Position numbers and translations under genes: made by a program | DNA from: DATBHZ01 sp036557185 | GTDB lineage: Bacteria; Actinomycetota; Acidimicrobiia; IMCC26256; JAENVU01 | DNA length: 20,717 nucleotides | Direction of reading: 5' to 3' | Assembly: GCA_036557185.1 (NCBI GenBank) | Contig: DATBHZ010000001.1 | Span: 1-20,717 of the forward strand | The notes under the pieces: generated by a model | Database searches by the model: none | What the model saw: only the letters and a program-made list of their open reading frames with translations | Told to the model about the DNA's origin: nothing | Shown here: positions 7,770 through 14,667 of the stretch, in pieces | How positions within the stretch are numbered: the stretch's first letter is position 1 | How the letters are laid out: every line of letters begins with the position of its first letter

Positions 7770-7797
7770 CCACCGGGGACGTGCGTCCACAATTGGA

Positions 7798-7880
7798 GCC
7801 GGCGGGGACGTGCGTCCACCAAGCGAGTTCGGCGGCGAAGCCGCCAGTGTCTGAGCGACTGGGCGTACGTCCCCGCCGGC
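7798..7880 (+). repeat. Interspersed palindromic repeat, copy C (best-preserved)
   Basis: An 83-bp element with imperfect terminal inverted repeats beginning GCCGGCGGGGACGT and ending with its near complement. Inside is the hairpin GGCGGC-GAA-GCCGCC. It ends on the base before the stop codon of the sigma-factor gene. An extra arm copy (GGGGACGTGCGTCCAC, 7775-7790) precedes it, so the repeat and its extra arm fill the whole 111-bp gap between the convergent SDR and sigma genes. Confidence 0.87.
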
Positions 7881-8819
7881 TTAGACCGCGAGCAGGTCGC
7901 GCGCGCCGGTGTCGGCCGAGGGGTGACGCAGCTTGCTCATCGCACGCGCTTCGATCTGACGAATGCGCTCACGCGTGAGGTTGAAGTGCTCGCCCACCTC
8001 TTCGAGCGTCCGAGGCTCACCACGATCGAGCCCGAACCGCAGCGCGAGGATCGCACGCTCGCGATCGTCGAGCGGCGAGAGCAGCTTCTCGATCTCTGCC
8101 GGCAGCAACGCCGTCGCCGCAACCTCGAACGGTGACTCCGCGGAGCGGTCCTCGACGATGTCGCCGAGCTCGGCGTCGCCGTCCTCACGAAGCGGCTCGC
8201 TGAGCGAGAGGGGCTCCGCTGCGAAGCGCAACGCCTCGGTCACCTTGTCCTCGGGCATCTCGACCTCGATCGAGAGCTCGGCGAGGGTCGCCGGCCGCCC
8301 GAGCTTGAGCTCGAGACGCGACCGCGCCTTCTGCAAGCGCGCGAGCGTGTCGCCCGCGTGCACCGGCAGACGAATGGTCCGACCCGTGTTCGCGATACCG
8401 CGAGTGATCGCCTGGCGGATCCACCAGGTCGCGTACGTGGAGAACTTGAAACCCTTGCGCCAGTCGAACTTCTCGACGGCGTGCATCAGGCCGAGGTTGC
8501 CCTCCTGGATGAGGTCCAGTAGCGGCAGCCCGGAGGCCTGGTACTTCTTCGCGATCGATACGACGAGCCGGAGGTTCGACTGCACGAAGGTCCGCTGGGC
8601 GTCGTCGCCCTCGCGGACCGTCTTGCGCAGCTCGCGCTTCTTGGCGGGAGTCAGGCCCTTGACGCCTGCCTCCATCTCGCCCCGGGCACTGTTCCCACGC
8701 TCGATCTGCTGGGCCAGCCGGACTTCGTCATCCTTGGTCAGCAGCGGGTACTGGCCGATATCCGTCAGATACAGGCGGACGAGATCCTCCTCGTCCCGCT
8801 CGACGCGCTCCTTCGCCAC
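7881..8819 (-). CDS. RpoD/SigB-type sigma-70 family RNA polymerase sigma factor
   Basis: A 312-aa sigma factor without region 1.1. Region 1.2 covers about 11-42 (DLVRLYLTDIGQYPLLT). Region 2 covers about 76-150, with LLDLIQEGNLGLMHAVEKFD for core binding and YATWWIRQAI in 2.3/2.4. Region 3 spans about 155-235 with LGDIVED of the 3.2 finger. Region 4 runs from about 240 to 300, with the 4.2 helix-turn-helix LEEVGEHFNLTRERIRQIE. All promoter-reading parts are present, so it should recognise standard -10/-35 promoters. The short N-terminus suggests a group 2 (SigB/Hrd-like) factor, though small primary factors exist. GTG 8819 is preceded by AAGGGG about 10 nt upstream. Repeat copy C abuts its stop codon. 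Confidence 0.92.
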   Translation of the reverse strand: MAKERVERDEEDLVRLYLTDIGQYPLLTKDDEVRLAQQIERGNSARGEMEAGVKGLTPAKKRELRKTVREGDDAQRTFVQSNLRLVVSIAKKYQASGLPLLDLIQEGNLGLMHAVEKFDWRKGFKFSTYATWWIRQAITRGIANTGRTIRLPVHAGDTLARLQKARSRLELKLGRPATLAELSIEVEMPEDKVTEALRFAAEPLSLSEPLREDGDAELGDIVEDRSAESPFEVAATALLPAEIEKLLSPLDDRERAILALRFGLDRGEPRTLEEVGEHFNLTRERIRQIEARAMSKLRHPSADTGARDLLAV

Positions 8820-8868
8820 GCGTGCAACACCCCTTCGGCTGGTAGTTCTTTTTCCGGACTCGGGATAT

Positions 8869-8895
8869 AACGCTCACCACGGCCCAGAAAGTTCC
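8869..8895 (-). promoter_or_regulatory. Possible ECF-type promoter of the sigma-factor gene
   Basis: On the minus strand GGAAC (8895-8891) is followed after 18 bases by CGTT (8872-8869), close to the GGAAY / CGTT pattern of actinobacterial ECF sigma factors such as SigH, SigE and SigR; the spacer is about one base long. The start would give a leader of roughly 40 nt carrying the AAGGGG ribosome site. Confidence 0.33.
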
Positions 8896-8993
8896 GGCCG
8901 CCTCGCCCCCAACGTGTTCCTGTACGATACCGGCCCCGTCAAGCCATCCGAACGGGCTTCTTTCGGGCTTCTCCCCCTCCCAGAGGCGGAACC

Positions 8994-9320
8994 GTGACCG
9001 ACGACCCAGAGGTCGAGATCTGGATGGTCACCGGCCGTTTCCATGCCAGGTCGGGGCGTGAGGCCGAGCTCGGTGCAGCCCTCGCCCGGTATGTCGTGCT
9101 GACCCGATCGGTCCCGGGCTGCCGCAACGTCGACCTCGCACTGTCGGCTTCCTTCCCCGGCCGGTACCTCGTGGTCGAGAAGTGGGACGACCCCGACGCG
9201 CAGCGCGCCCACCTCGACGCCGACGTCACCGTCGAGATGGCCACCACGGTCCGGCCGCTCCTCGCCGAGGCGCCGGAGCTGGAGCTGCACGAGGGGATCT
9301 CGGCCTACGACCTCGAGTAG
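8994..9320 (+). CDS. Antibiotic biosynthesis monooxygenase (ABM) domain protein
   Basis: A 108-aa single-domain protein of the dimeric alpha/beta barrel (ferredoxin-like) ABM family: beta strand EIWMVTGRFHARSG, helix REAELGAALARYVVLTRSVPGC, strand NVDLALSASFPGRYLVVEKWDD, and helix AQRAHLDADVTVEMATTVRPLL. Such proteins oxidise polycyclic or small aromatic substrates without cofactor, or act as heme- or quinone-handling enzymes; no active-site residue settles which. GTG 8994 has GAGG seven bases upstream; ATG 9024 would remove the first strand. It diverges from the sigma gene and converges on the next gene with 11 bp between stops. Confidence 0.8.
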   Translation: MTDDPEVEIWMVTGRFHARSGREAELGAALARYVVLTRSVPGCRNVDLALSASFPGRYLVVEKWDDPDAQRAHLDADVTVEMATTVRPLLAEAPELELHEGISAYDLE

Positions 9321-9331
9321 TCGGGCGCGGC

Positions 9332-9946
9332 TCAGATCCGCAATGTCGGGCGGCCGACCTTGGGGCGCTTTGGCTCCTCGCGTGGGTCGGCGGCGGCAAG
9401 GCGCTCAACGACCTCTTCGAGCTGGGCCCACGACATCGACGGCGTGCTGCGAAGCCGTGCGTACTCGGCGTCGGCAAGGTCGCTGAAACCCGCATAGAGG
9501 CGGAACGTGTAGAGGCGGCGCGGTTCCCGCATCGCAAAGCCACCGATGGCGTCGAGCCGGCCGTCCACGTACACGTCCCACCCGGCCCGTGCGCGGTCGG
9601 AGAGATCGGCGTCGGCGGGGGCCTCCGCGAAGCCCCCTGACAGACGGTCCTTGGCGCGCAGCAGCATCGCGGCGAGCTCGGCACGAGCGATCGGCTCGCT
9701 CATCTGACCCTGGAAGTGCGGGTCCTCCAGCACGCCACCGGTGCACCACAGCGCAGCACGCCCGTCGATCACGTCCGACTGGGTGGAAGTCAGCGGAAGC
9801 GGGAGCGCCTCGTCGACGTCCAGGGTGACGTCGACATCCTGCGGAAAGCCGACCGCGGTCGCGCACTCGTCCACGAGCTCGCGGACCCGCGCCGCGTCGA
9901 ACTTGACGAGCGTGAACGGCTCGGGAACGAGGGTGAGCCGCGTCAT
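9332..9946 (-). CDS. Conserved-looking protein of unknown function, last gene of the ferritin-like operon
   Basis: A 204-aa protein that I do not recognise. It has no signal peptide, membrane helix or nucleotide-binding motif. The first third is acidic with a strand pattern (FPQDVDVTLDVDEALPLPL). The middle reads ALWCTGGVLEDPHF, then RAELAAMLLRAKDRL. A second half around GWDVYVDGRLDAIGGFAMREPRRLYTFRLYAGFSDLADAEYARL looks like a compact alpha/beta region, and the tail is basic (KRPKVGRPTLRI). Its ATG overlaps the stop of the ferritin-like gene upstream as ATGA, so it should be translated together with the two ferritin-like proteins and probably works with them. Confidence 0.75.
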   Translation of the reverse strand: MTRLTLVPEPFTLVKFDAARVRELVDECATAVGFPQDVDVTLDVDEALPLPLTSTQSDVIDGRAALWCTGGVLEDPHFQGQMSEPIARAELAAMLLRAKDRLSGGFAEAPADADLSDRARAGWDVYVDGRLDAIGGFAMREPRRLYTFRLYAGFSDLADAEYARLRSTPSMSWAQLEEVVERLAAADPREEPKRPKVGRPTLRI

Positions 9947-10752
9947 GCAGAGTCGGCGATCATCGCCTCCGCGTCGGCCTGGGCCTGGGCGGCGATCTCG
10001 GCGACCTCGTCGATCTCTGCCGTCGAGAAGCCGGCCATCTGCCGCAGCTTGCGAGCGAGCTGGATCGGGTTGTCGTCGGACTCGCCGCGGAAGCCACCGA
10101 GGCTGAAGACCTTGTCGACGGTGCGCTGGAACTCGAGCGCGCGCTCGCGCCGCTCCTCGTCGTGCTCGGTGAGCCTGCGGAGCCAGTCCGAGCCCATCTT
10201 CACATGGGTCACCTCGTCAGCGAGCATCCAGTCCTCGCAGAACTCGAGGATCGGGTCGCCGGAGACGTCACCGAACTCCTTCATCGTGTTGAAGACGTCG
10301 ATCGCGAGGCCTTCGAGCGCGCGGTTCACGCCGCAGAGGCGCAGCACCGGATCGGACGCGCACGCTGCCTCGTAGAGGAAGGTCGCCTCGGCGAACTCAC
10401 CGATCTCGGTTCCCATCCACTCGCCGAGCTTCACGGAGATCTCGACGTGCCGGCTCTCGTCCCAGCACTGACGCGCCATGTCGAGCTTCAGCTGGAAGGG
10501 AGCCTCTTCGTCGTCGAAGTCGAAGGTCGTGCGGCCCGCGCCTTCGAGGGCCTGGATCTCGCCCGTGAAGATGCCGTGCATCAGCTGACGTGCGCGGTCC
10601 GGAGCCGACGGCCGGCCAGGCTCGAGGCGAGCTGAGCCGAGGTCGCGCTCGCCGATCGCCGCGTTACGGGGGTCCATGACCGCGTCCATGATCGGGCGGC
10701 GGCAGAACCTGGAATCACGCGCCAGCATGTCGGGCGGCAGCTGCTTCCTCAT
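9943..10752 (-). CDS. Ferritin-like diiron protein (DUF455/MiaE-like), second gene of operon
   Basis: From ATG 10752 the protein is 269 aa; GGAGG lies 7 nt upstream, so the longer frame to 11307 is rejected. A four-helix ferritin-like fold with a full set of metal ligands is visible: Glu65 or Glu70 in helix 1, Glu99xxHis102 (CWDESRH) in helix 2, Glu147 in helix 3, and Glu180xxHis183 (LADEVTH) in helix 4. This arrangement binds two irons and usually activates oxygen for hydroxylation or desaturation, or stores iron. The overall look is nearest to DUF455/MiaE-like proteins, but the substrate is unknown. It overlaps the previous gene and the next one by 4 bp each (ATGA), indicating coupled translation. 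Confidence 0.8.
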   Translation of the reverse strand: MRKQLPPDMLARDSRFCRRPIMDAVMDPRNAAIGERDLGSARLEPGRPSAPDRARQLMHGIFTGEIQALEGAGRTTFDFDDEEAPFQLKLDMARQCWDESRHVEISVKLGEWMGTEIGEFAEATFLYEAACASDPVLRLCGVNRALEGLAIDVFNTMKEFGDVSGDPILEFCEDWMLADEVTHVKMGSDWLRRLTEHDEERRERALEFQRTVDKVFSLGGFRGESDDNPIQLARKLRQMAGFSTAEIDEVAEIAAQAQADAEAMIADSA

Positions 10753-11414
10753 CGTGCGACCTCCTCGAACTCTTCGAGCATCTCGCTCGAACCCAGGGTA
10801 CCCGGGCCTGCGATTCCCCCGGCTCGAAGCATGATTCCGTCGAGCGCGGCCTGGCGGGCCGTTGCCCGCTCTATCTCTTCGGGCGTCTCGATCAGGGCCT
10901 GGAGGAGCATCTCTCCCTCGCGCCAGTCGTCGAGCTCGTCCTGGAGCGCGAAGCCCAGGGAGCGCTGGGTCGGGGCATCGGTGATCCGGCTCGTCGCGTT
11001 GCGGTGGTACGTGTACGCAGCGATCTTGCGCGGGAGCAGGACGCGGTACACCCCGACGAGCTTCTCGATCGTCTGGTCGGGCGCCTCGGGCTCTGTCAGC
11101 GCCTCCACGAACTCGACCATCGCATCGTTCGGCGGCGCCGTCAGGCGCGAGGTGTTCATCTCGCGCAGCTCGGGGAGCCGCTTGTCCCACAGCTCGGCAT
11201 GCCAGGCGTGGTGGTAGCAGTGCCGCCCGAGGACCAGCTTCACGTCGAGCTCGGGCACGGTCGCGACCCAGCCACCGAGCGCCTCGAACAGCCGCATCTC
11301 GATCCACTTGTAATTGCCGACGCGCCGTGCCGACTCCTCGACGGTGAAGAGCCCCGGCAGCTCGCGCCGGTCCCAGGGTGCAAACGCCGGACGTGGCTTG
11401 CTCGCATCGCTCAC
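10749..11414 (-). CDS. Ferritin-like protein with altered metal ligands, first gene of operon
   Basis: With GTG 11414 the protein is 221 aa; TTG 11450 is in frame but would place the palindrome at 11435-11450 inside the gene, and neither start has a clear SD. It is all-helical: NYKWIEMRLFEALGGW (Glu39/Glu44) in helix 1, GRHCYHHAWHAELWDKRLPEL in helix 2, a third helix at TIEKLVGVYRVLLPRKIAAYTYH, and QDELDDWREGEMLLQAL in the last. The helix-2 ligand motif that is ExxH in the downstream partner is HxxH here (His69, His72). It may therefore bind metal differently or be a structural partner of the next protein. The fold assignment rests on helix pattern and linkage; I cannot name a specific family. 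Confidence 0.7.
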   Translation of the reverse strand: MSDASKPRPAFAPWDRRELPGLFTVEESARRVGNYKWIEMRLFEALGGWVATVPELDVKLVLGRHCYHHAWHAELWDKRLPELREMNTSRLTAPPNDAMVEFVEALTEPEAPDQTIEKLVGVYRVLLPRKIAAYTYHRNATSRITDAPTQRSLGFALQDELDDWREGEMLLQALIETPEEIERATARQAALDGIMLRAGGIAGPGTLGSSEMLEEFEEVAR

Positions 11415-11434
11415 GAGAGGAGTCTGCTCAGCCC

Positions 11435-11450
11435 TTGACCCAACGGTCAA
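11435..11450. promoter_or_regulatory. Perfect 16-bp operator-like palindrome TTGACC-N4-GGTCAA
   Basis: TTGACC and GGTCAA face each other across CAAC/GTTG, beginning 20 bp upstream of the ferritin-like operon's GTG 11414. A perfect 6+6 palindrome at this place fits a dimeric repressor site (TetR or GntR type) controlling the operon. No regulator gene is adjacent. Confidence 0.45.
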
Positions 11451-11477
11451 GCAGGGGACTGGCGGCGCTGTCGTACG

Positions 11478-12056
11478 TCACGAGCCGTCCGATCCGCCGG
11501 CAGCGTCGGCCAGCGCGTCGAGATAGTGGCTCGTCACTCGTCGCTGCACGGCTCGCGTGACCGGGGCGCCGACCCGGGCAAACAGCGCTGACGGTCGCGA
11601 GAACGCGGTGATGCGGAACGTCACACTGCCCGACTGGTCGCGTTCGACGACGAACGACTCCTCACCCTGCTCGGGATGCCCAGGCAACGTCCCGTAGGCG
11701 AAGCCCCAACGATCAGCTTCCTCGATGACGTACACCACTCGACAAGGAGCGACGGCCCAGGCCGGCCCGATCGGAACAGCCAACACGACGGTCTGTCCGG
11801 GCTCAACGGGGGCGCCGTCCGGGGCGATGACGGCGCCCGCTCCGACGTGTGCTCGCCATGCGCGCAGCCCGCGCGTCGCACTGTCGAAGACGGTGTCTCC
11901 AGTGCCGAGCACCCGTTCGTAGAGATCATGGCGAAATCCGAGGGGCAGGCTCGGGCAACGTGTCGCGCCGACATCCGAATAGGTGAGGCCGGCCGAGGAC
12001 GCGCGTTGCAACAGTTCGACGAGCTTGTGTCGCGGAGGCTTGCCGAGCGTGAGCAC
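11478..12056 (-). CDS. DUF1990 family protein
   Basis: Start placed at GTG 12056 (AGGGG five bases upstream), giving 192 aa; the frame upstream is antisense or out of frame to nadE. DUF1990 landmarks are present: SAGLTYSDVGATRCPSLPLG near the start, a central GTGDTVFDSATRGLRAWRAH, then the strand-rich part VVYVIEEADRWGFAYGTLPGHPEQGEESFVVERD and the conserved ITAFSRPSALFARVGAP close to the C-terminus. The domain looks like a small-ligand-binding fold related to START/polyketide-cyclase proteins; its function is not known. It begins 20 bp after the nadE stop and is probably cotranscribed with it. Confidence 0.85.
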   Translation of the reverse strand: MLTLGKPPRHKLVELLQRASSAGLTYSDVGATRCPSLPLGFRHDLYERVLGTGDTVFDSATRGLRAWRAHVGAGAVIAPDGAPVEPGQTVVLAVPIGPAWAVAPCRVVYVIEEADRWGFAYGTLPGHPEQGEESFVVERDQSGSVTFRITAFSRPSALFARVGAPVTRAVQRRVTSHYLDALADAAGGSDGS

Positions 12057-12076
12057 GAGCGCCCCTGTGCGTGCTG

Positions 12077-13786
12077 TCAGCCGGGCCAGTGGTTGGTGAT
12101 GGGGAGGCGGCGGTCCTTGCCGAATGCCTTGGGAGAAACGCGCACGCCGGGCGGGGCCTGGCGGCGCTTGTACTCGCTGTGGTCGACGAGCTTCGTGACC
12201 TTCTCGGCGGTCTCGCGCTCGAAGCCCGCTTCCTCGAGCTCGGCGATCGAGAGGTCCTGCTCCACGTAACGCTCGAGCACGGCGTCGAGGACCGGATAAG
12301 GAGGCAACGAGTCCTCGTCCTTCTGATCCGGGCGCAGCTCCGCACTCGGGGGCTTGTCGAGCACCGACTCGGGAATCCACGGCCGCCCCGCGCGCTCGTT
12401 GCGGTCGCGGCAGAGCGCGTAGACGAGCATCTTCGGCACGTCCTTGATGACGGCGAAGCCGCCGGCCATGTCTCCGTACAGGGTGCTGTATCCCGTTGCC
12501 ATCTCGCTCTTGTTCCCGGTGGTGAGCACGAGCCAGTTGAACTTGTTCGAGATCGTCATGAGCAACGTGCCGCGGATGCGCGCCTGGAGGTTCTCCTCGG
12601 CGAGGCCCGGCTCGGTCCCAGCAAAGGTTTGAGCGAGCATCTCAGTGAACGCGTGGTGAGCCTGCTCGATCGGGATGGTGATCGTCTCGATGCCCAGGCT
12701 GCGCGCCAGTACGTCCGCATCCGTCACGCTTCCCTCGCTGGAGTACCGGGAGGGCATGAGCACCCCGGTCACGCGATCGGGACCGAGCGCGTCGGCCGCA
12801 ATGGCGGCAACGAGTGAGGAGTCGACGCCCCCCGAGAGCCCGATGAGCACGCGCTCGAAGCCGTTCTTCGTCACGTAGTCGCGCGTGCCGAGCACCAGAG
12901 CCTCGTAGACCTCGCGCACCGGCGACAGCGCAGGCTCGATCCGAGGCGTGTTGACGGTGCCGCCGACGCGAGCCTCGGAAACGGCCACTTCGGGCAAGGG
13001 TGCCGCGTTCACAGGACCGCGCGGGTCGAGCAGGCGGCGACGGAAGCTCGGACGAACATCGAGGTCGACGATCAGGAGGTCCTCGGCGAACTGTTTGCCG
13101 CGTGCGACGAGCGAGCCGTGCTCGTCGAACACCATCGACGCGCCGTCGAAGACGAGCTCATCCTGCCCACCGACCATGTTCACGTACACGACGGGCACGT
13201 GCGCGTCGGCCGCGCGCGTCGCCAGCATGGTCGCTCGCTCCTCGAGCCGACCGGCGTAGTACGGGGACGCGTTGATGTTGACGATCAGCTCGGCACCCCC
13301 GGCCGCCTGGGTGACGACCGGCCCGACCGGGCTCCACGCGTCCTCGCACACGGTCAGCCCGACACGAACCCCTGCGACGACGAACAGCGGCCCGTCCTTC
13401 GTCGATCGCGTGAAGTAACGCTGCTCGTCGAACACCGCGTAGTTGGGAAGCAGGTGCTTGCGGAAGGTCCCCTGGACCTTCCCGAGTGCACAGAGCGCGG
13501 CCGAGTTGTAGAGGTCGCGTTGCGCCTCGGGGAAGCCGACGACCGCCGCCGTCGCGCCGGTCCGCGTCGCGAGCTTCTCGAGCGCCTCACCCGCGCGGGT
13601 GACAAAGGCAGGCTTGAGGAGCAGGTCCTCGGGCGGGTAGCCGGTGATCGCGAGCTCGGGAAACGTCACGAGGTCGCAGCCCTCGCTCTCGGCGCGCTCG
13701 TAGGCGTCGAGCATGCGTCGCACATTGCCCTCGAGGTCGCCGACGACGAGGTTCAGCTGCGCTGCCGCGACCCGGATCCGAGGCAT
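12077..13786 (-). CDS. nadE: Glutamine-dependent NAD+ synthetase
   Basis: A 569-aa two-domain enzyme catalysing the last step of NAD synthesis: nicotinate adenine dinucleotide, ATP and glutamine to NAD+. The N-terminal nitrilase-type glutaminase has the triad Glu44 (FPELAITGYPPE), Lys110 (FRKHLLPNY) and Cys147 (LTVCEDAW). The C-terminal synthetase has the ATP-pyrophosphatase P-loop SGGVDSS at 318-324, and later the KSEMATGYSTLYGDMAGGF segment. The length matches the 540-590-aa type, shorter than the mycobacterial enzyme of nearly 680 aa. ATG 13786 begins at the family start (PRIRVAAAQLN); its SD is poor. It sits between the HExxE protein (24 bp upstream) and the DUF1990 gene. Confidence 0.96.
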   Translation of the reverse strand: MPRIRVAAAQLNLVVGDLEGNVRRMLDAYERAESEGCDLVTFPELAITGYPPEDLLLKPAFVTRAGEALEKLATRTGATAAVVGFPEAQRDLYNSAALCALGKVQGTFRKHLLPNYAVFDEQRYFTRSTKDGPLFVVAGVRVGLTVCEDAWSPVGPVVTQAAGGAELIVNINASPYYAGRLEERATMLATRAADAHVPVVYVNMVGGQDELVFDGASMVFDEHGSLVARGKQFAEDLLIVDLDVRPSFRRRLLDPRGPVNAAPLPEVAVSEARVGGTVNTPRIEPALSPVREVYEALVLGTRDYVTKNGFERVLIGLSGGVDSSLVAAIAADALGPDRVTGVLMPSRYSSEGSVTDADVLARSLGIETITIPIEQAHHAFTEMLAQTFAGTEPGLAEENLQARIRGTLLMTISNKFNWLVLTTGNKSEMATGYSTLYGDMAGGFAVIKDVPKMLVYALCRDRNERAGRPWIPESVLDKPPSAELRPDQKDEDSLPPYPVLDAVLERYVEQDLSIAELEEAGFERETAEKVTKLVDHSEYKRRQAPPGVRVSPKAFGKDRRLPITNHWPG

Positions 13787-13810
13787 CCACCAAGGATACG
13801 GGCCGACCCC

Positions 13811-14527
13811 TCACCCCGATGCGGAAACGCGCCAGTCGTGGCGCGACAGACGCCGGCGAGACCTGCGCGAACCCGGCAGCACCGAGACGTTGCGTGCCGG
13901 CGCACCTTCGGCGGTGACCTGCTGCCACTGACCACCACCGATGTCGAGCACGGAGCAGTACCCGCCCGCCGCGAGCGCGAAGGGCTCGTGGAGCACACCG
14001 CCGTGATCGAACGGGGTCGAGCCCTTCTCGCGAAAGCTCTCGAACCAGGCGGGCGTGACGAAGTTGCTCACCAGCACCTTGTCGATCTCGTAGCCGAGCT
14101 CGTCCGCCTCGACGGGATCGCAGACCTCGTACGCATAGAGCTTCGTGACACCGGCATTCGACTCGACCGTCGCACCGAGATTGATGTCGGGATCGGCGAG
14201 CATCTCGAGGAGCTCGTGGCTTGTCGTGACCGTCCACGACAGGCCGTTGTCGCGATCGGTCTTCGCGAACACACGGCCGAGCGGCAGCCCGGCATCGGTG
14301 AGCTCGTGGTAACCGAGCGCGCCCTGCTGGTCCGAGTCGTCGAGGAGGACCATCCACCAGAGGTCCGCGGGCGCCTTCTTCGACTTCGGCACGAACTGCA
14401 GCCGCGCGTCGATCCCCCATACGGGCAGGAAGTCCTCCGACACCTGGCGTTGCAGCGCAGGCACTGCCGCCGACACCTCCTTGTCGGTGAGCACGGTCGA
14501 CTCGTTCACGATCGCGATCTCGATCAC
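13811..14527 (-). CDS. Unknown protein with HExxE-ADP motif (metallopeptidase-like)
   Basis: Start at GTG 14527, preceded by GGAGGA eight bases away; 238 aa. I do not recognise a named family. The centre has SHELLEMLADPDINLG, an HExxE followed by a small residue, Asp and Pro, like the zinc site of metallopeptidases and of bacterial and phage proteins with HExxE..xDP. Two acidic stretches follow (YAYEVCDPVEADELGYEID), then FVTPAWFESF and FDHGGVLHEPFALAAGGYCSVLDI, giving further His/Glu residues that could complete a metal site. The tail is arginine-rich (SRRSRRRLSRHDWRVSASG). No signal peptide is seen. It lies 24 bp upstream of nadE on the same strand, probably one transcript, and diverges from the thiolase gene. 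Confidence 0.75.
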   Translation of the reverse strand: MIEIAIVNESTVLTDKEVSAAVPALQRQVSEDFLPVWGIDARLQFVPKSKKAPADLWWMVLLDDSDQQGALGYHELTDAGLPLGRVFAKTDRDNGLSWTVTTSHELLEMLADPDINLGATVESNAGVTKLYAYEVCDPVEADELGYEIDKVLVSNFVTPAWFESFREKGSTPFDHGGVLHEPFALAAGGYCSVLDIGGGQWQQVTAEGAPARNVSVLPGSRRSRRRLSRHDWRVSASG

Positions 14528-14667
14528 ACTGCGGCTCCTCCGTGAGCTTTGGGGGGCGGGACTGTATTGACGCCGGTGCGGCGTGGTCCACTCGCGTTCG
14601 CGTGCCAATGGGCGTGCGCGTGGAAGTGCGCTCTACGCTTCCGTCGAATTCGAGCGGGAGGGCTTCG

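Noticed and set aside
4240..7880. CRISPR array from the three repeats
   Set aside because: Only three copies, about 1.7 kb apart, with mixed orientation and whole genes between them.
8914..8942. TTGACG on the minus strand as a -35 for the sigma gene
   Set aside because: No acceptable -10 at 16-18 bases; the nearby TATCGT is far too close.
10753..11307. Upstream extension of the second ferritin-like gene to 11307
   Set aside because: The extension is arginine-rich nonsense lying over the first ferritin-like gene; ATG 10752 has a GGAGG site and the ATGA overlap.
14567..14595. TTGACG as a -35 for the thiolase
   Set aside because: The position 17 bases downstream reads ACTCGC, not a -10 element.
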